DNA from: CAZPXF01 sp964590945
Lineage (GTDB): Bacteria > Bacillota > Clostridia > Lachnospirales > Lachnospiraceae
Assembly: GCA_964590945.1 (NCBI GenBank)
Contig: CAZPXF010000025.1
Span: 1-25,456, forward strand
Length of the DNA stretch: 25,456 nucleotides
Reading direction: 5' to 3'
The position numbers and the translations under genes are program-made. Below the pieces are notes generated by a model. It saw only the letters and a program-made list of their open reading frames with translations. It was not told the origin of the DNA and did not search any database. This document shows, one piece after another, positions 23,486-25,456 of this stretch; within the stretch, counting starts at the first letter, position 1; each line of letters starts with the position of its first letter.

Positions 23486-24070
23486 ATGAGAAAGAGAATT
23501 GTTGTGGGAGCCACTGGCGCCAGCGGCTTCCCTGTTTTGATCGAATGTCTGAAGCTGATCAATCTGGATCCTGATTTTGAATCGTATCTGATCCTTACGG
23601 ACAGTGCAAAGCTTACATTGACTCATGAGACAGATTACAGTGTGGAAGATCTGTATAAGCTGGCAGACTGTGTGTGTGAACCGGATGAGATTGGTGCAAA
23701 GCCGGCCAGCGGCTCATTCCGGACGGAGGGGATGCTGATCGTGCCGTGCAGCATGAAGACGCTGGCAGGCATTCACAGCGGTTATGCGGATAATCTGCTT
23801 CTTCGGGCTGCGGATGTAACTTTAAAGGAACAGCGCCCGCTTGTGCTCGCGGTTCGCGAGACGCCGCTGAGTGCGATCCATCTGCGGAATATGCAGGAGC
23901 TGGCGATGATCCCGGGAGTGCATATCATTCCGCCGATGATGACATTCTATATCAGGCCGAAAGAGATTGCGGAGATGACCTGTCATATTGCTGCAAAGCT
24001 GCTGGAGCCATTTGGAATCGAAGCGCCTGGCTACAGACGGTGGGAAGGCCTGCAGAACCGTGATTTTTAG
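23486..24070 (+). CDS. UbiX/LpdB-type flavin prenyltransferase
   Basis: Makes prenylated FMN, the cofactor of the UbiD enzyme encoded two bases upstream, by adding a dimethylallyl group to reduced FMN. The 194-residue protein has the FMN-binding VVGATGASGFPVLIE at its N-terminus, SGSFRTEGMLIVPCSMKTLAG in the middle, and LVLAVRETPLSAIHLRNM with the phosphate-binding Arg-Glu. Length is typical. There is no separate strong ribosome binding site, so translation is probably coupled to the decarboxylase. This arrangement suggests a dedicated LpdB/ShdB-type enzyme for aromatic acid use and not the housekeeping ubiquinone UbiX, as no other ubiquinone gene is present. Confidence 0.93.
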   Translation: MRKRIVVGATGASGFPVLIECLKLINLDPDFESYLILTDSAKLTLTHETDYSVEDLYKLADCVCEPDEIGAKPASGSFRTEGMLIVPCSMKTLAGIHSGYADNLLLRAADVTLKEQRPLVLAVRETPLSAIHLRNMQELAMIPGVHIIPPMMTFYIRPKEIAEMTCHIAAKLLEPFGIEAPGYRRWEGLQNRDF

Positions 24071-24123
24071 CCGCTGCATTTGCGGGTATAGTCTTTTGCC
24101 GGAATCGGGGCTTGTAAGGTGGC

Positions 24124-24157
24124 TTTTTCGCCGGCCGGAATAAAAACAGGCGAAGAA
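24124..24157 (+). terminator. Weak hairpin between the decarboxylase operon and the aminotransferase gene
   Basis: TTTTTCGCC (24124-24132) pairs with GGCGAAGAA (24149-24157), nine pairs with one G-U, loop 16 bases. The T-rich part after it is short (TATACTTTT). It could end the decarboxylase transcript or structure the leader of the next gene. Confidence 0.3.
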
Positions 24158-24181
24158 ATATACTTTTGGAGGTAAGATATA

Positions 24182-25399
24182 ATGAAATACGATTTCACAT
24201 CGATCGTGGACAGACGCGGCATGGACGCAACGGCAGTGGAAGCGCCGGGAACAGAAAAGGGATTTGGGTTCGCGCCGCAGGGGCCGAAGGAAGGCTTTGA
24301 TCTGATACCGATGTGGGTGGCCGATATGAATTTTCCGACGGTTCCGACGATCCCGGAAGCGATTATAGAAAGAGCGAAACATCCTCTGTACGGATATTTT
24401 TCTCCGAGGCAGGAATACTACGATTCCATCATAGCATGGCATGAAAAGAGAAATGGCGTCGTCGGCCTGACAAAGGACGATATCGGTTACGAAAATGGAG
24501 TGCTGGGCGGGGTTGTATCTGTATTGACCGCATTTGCGGCTCCGGGAGACGCTGTGCTTTTACATAGTCCGACATATATCGGTTTTACAAACAGTATTTC
24601 GAAAAACGGATATAAGATCGTCCACAGTCCATTGAAAAAAGATGAATCCGGCGTATGGAGAATGGATTTTGAAGATATGGATGCCAGGATCAGGCAGAAT
24701 AAAATACATGTTGCCGTATTTTGCAGTCCTCATAATCCATGCGGCCGAGTCTGGGAACAGTGGGAGATTGAGCAGGCTATGGAGGTATATCGGAAGAATG
24801 ACTGCGTTGTCATTTCGGATGAGATCTGGTCGGATATCATTTTAAATGGCCATAAGCATATTCCAACGCAGTCAGTAAGCGAGGATGCGAAAAACAGGAC
24901 TGCGGCTTTCTATGCCCCGAGCAAGACCTTTAATCTGGCTGGTCTGGTAGGGAGCTATCACATCATATATAATAAGTATCTGCGCGACCGGGTGAGCGCC
25001 AGGAGCAGTAAACCATGTTATAACGAGATGAATGTCCTGTCTATGCATGCGCTGATCGGCGCATATAAGCCGGAGGGAGCCGAATGGGTAGACGAACTCC
25101 GGGAGGTCATCAGTACGAATGTCAACTATGCCTGCGATTATATAGAAGAGCACTTTGCCGGTGTTGAAGTAAGTAAGCCGGAAGGAACATATATGCTGTT
25201 TCTCGATTGCAGCAAATGGTGCGAGGCCCATGGAGTAACCATAAAGGAGGTTATCAAAGCGGGATGGGATGTCGGCGTTGCATGGCAGGATGGCAGAATG
25301 TTTCATGGAAGCTGTGCAATCCGTGTGAACCTGGCATTGCCGCTTTCACGGGTAAAAGAGGCGCTTCAACGTATGTCACAGTATGTATTTTGTGAATAG
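24182..25399 (+). CDS. MalY/PatB-type PLP-dependent C-S lyase or aminotransferase
   Basis: A 405-residue fold-type I PLP enzyme of the MalY/PatB group, which cleaves cystathionine or cysteine conjugates (C-S beta-lyase) and can act as an aminotransferase. Signatures are LIPMWVADMNFPTVPTI near residue 40, YGYFSPRQEYYDSI, SPTYIGF, FCSPHNPCGRVW, VVISDEIWSDI, and the PLP-binding Lys248 in YAPSKTFNLAGL. The C-terminal Arg contacting the substrate carboxylate is in CAIRVNLALP. The ATG follows a strong GGAGGTAAG site. It begins 111 bases after the UbiX gene with a weak hairpin between, so co-transcription with the decarboxylase operon is uncertain. A metabolic link to aromatic acids is not evident. 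Confidence 0.9.
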   Translation: MKYDFTSIVDRRGMDATAVEAPGTEKGFGFAPQGPKEGFDLIPMWVADMNFPTVPTIPEAIIERAKHPLYGYFSPRQEYYDSIIAWHEKRNGVVGLTKDDIGYENGVLGGVVSVLTAFAAPGDAVLLHSPTYIGFTNSISKNGYKIVHSPLKKDESGVWRMDFEDMDARIRQNKIHVAVFCSPHNPCGRVWEQWEIEQAMEVYRKNDCVVISDEIWSDIILNGHKHIPTQSVSEDAKNRTAAFYAPSKTFNLAGLVGSYHIIYNKYLRDRVSARSSKPCYNEMNVLSMHALIGAYKPEGAEWVDELREVISTNVNYACDYIEEHFAGVEVSKPEGTYMLFLDCSKWCEAHGVTIKEVIKAGWDVGVAWQDGRMFHGSCAIRVNLALPLSRVKEALQRMSQYVFCE

Positions 25400-25403
25400 G
25401 GGC

Positions 25404-25456
25404 ATGAGTTTTGCTGCAGCGGTTATCATGCCGGATGAACCGGTTGTGATCGATGC
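25404..25456 (+). CDS. Possible start of a further gene, cut by the window edge
   Basis: From the ATG at 25404 the frame is open to the end of the window, giving MSFAAAVIMPDEPVVID. It starts five bases after the aminotransferase stop, behind a modest TAGGGG site. An in-frame ATG at 25383 is also possible. Too short to identify. Confidence 0.35.
   Translation, partial: MSFAAAVIMPDEPVVID

Overview
The window reads as chromosomal DNA of a Gram-positive anaerobe of the Clostridia, most likely a Lachnospiraceae gut-type species. This rests on strong AGGAGG-type ribosome binding sites, sigma-A-like promoters, an AddAB (not RecBCD) recombination system, a tmRNA tag close to clostridial tags, secreted Big2/NlpC and propeller-type proteins, and moderate GC with AT-rich intergenic DNA. 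The genus is inferred, not proven. The sequence comes from a draft assembly: 100 Ns at 10495-10594 are flanked on both sides by the same 55 bases.

Layout. 101-437 is the tmRNA gene, sharing a bidirectional terminator with a convergent cupin gene (500-844, minus). 1026-2943 is a two-gene unit for the last two steps of purine synthesis: a PurO-type IMP cyclohydrolase and a separate AICAR transformylase, in place of one fused PurH. 2993-4072 is a secreted Big2 / peptidoglycan-binding / NlpC-P60 cell-wall hydrolase. 4151-6300 is an OmpR-type response regulator and its histidine kinase, overlapping by one base. 6423-7798 is an isolated hisH-hisF pair, followed closely by ung, an Lpd-type flavoprotein and a TPR lipoprotein, all on the plus strand.

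After the assembly gap, 10760-17714 holds addB and addA, which overlap and encode the AddAB helicase-nuclease. 17839-20062 holds two tandem paralogous secreted proteins with a seven-times repeated motif, the first behind a near-consensus promoter. A glyoxalase-like gene (20083-20451) converges on a cysteine-cluster protein gene (20455-21114, minus).

The most distinctive part is 21215-24070: a promoter with a palindrome on its -10 box, an XRE-type regulator, a small LpdD-like protein, a UbiD-family decarboxylase of the gallate/hydroxybenzoate (LpdC/ShdC) type, and a UbiX/LpdB-type flavin prenyltransferase. Together they form a self-contained non-oxidative aromatic acid decarboxylase module: UbiX makes prenylated FMN, the D protein probably helps load or stabilise it, UbiD decarboxylates the aromatic acid, and the XRE protein probably controls expression. 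A MalY/PatB-type C-S lyase or aminotransferase follows (24182-25399), and the window ends in the first codons of a possible further gene.

No CRISPR array, insertion sequence, prophage gene, tRNA or rRNA was seen.
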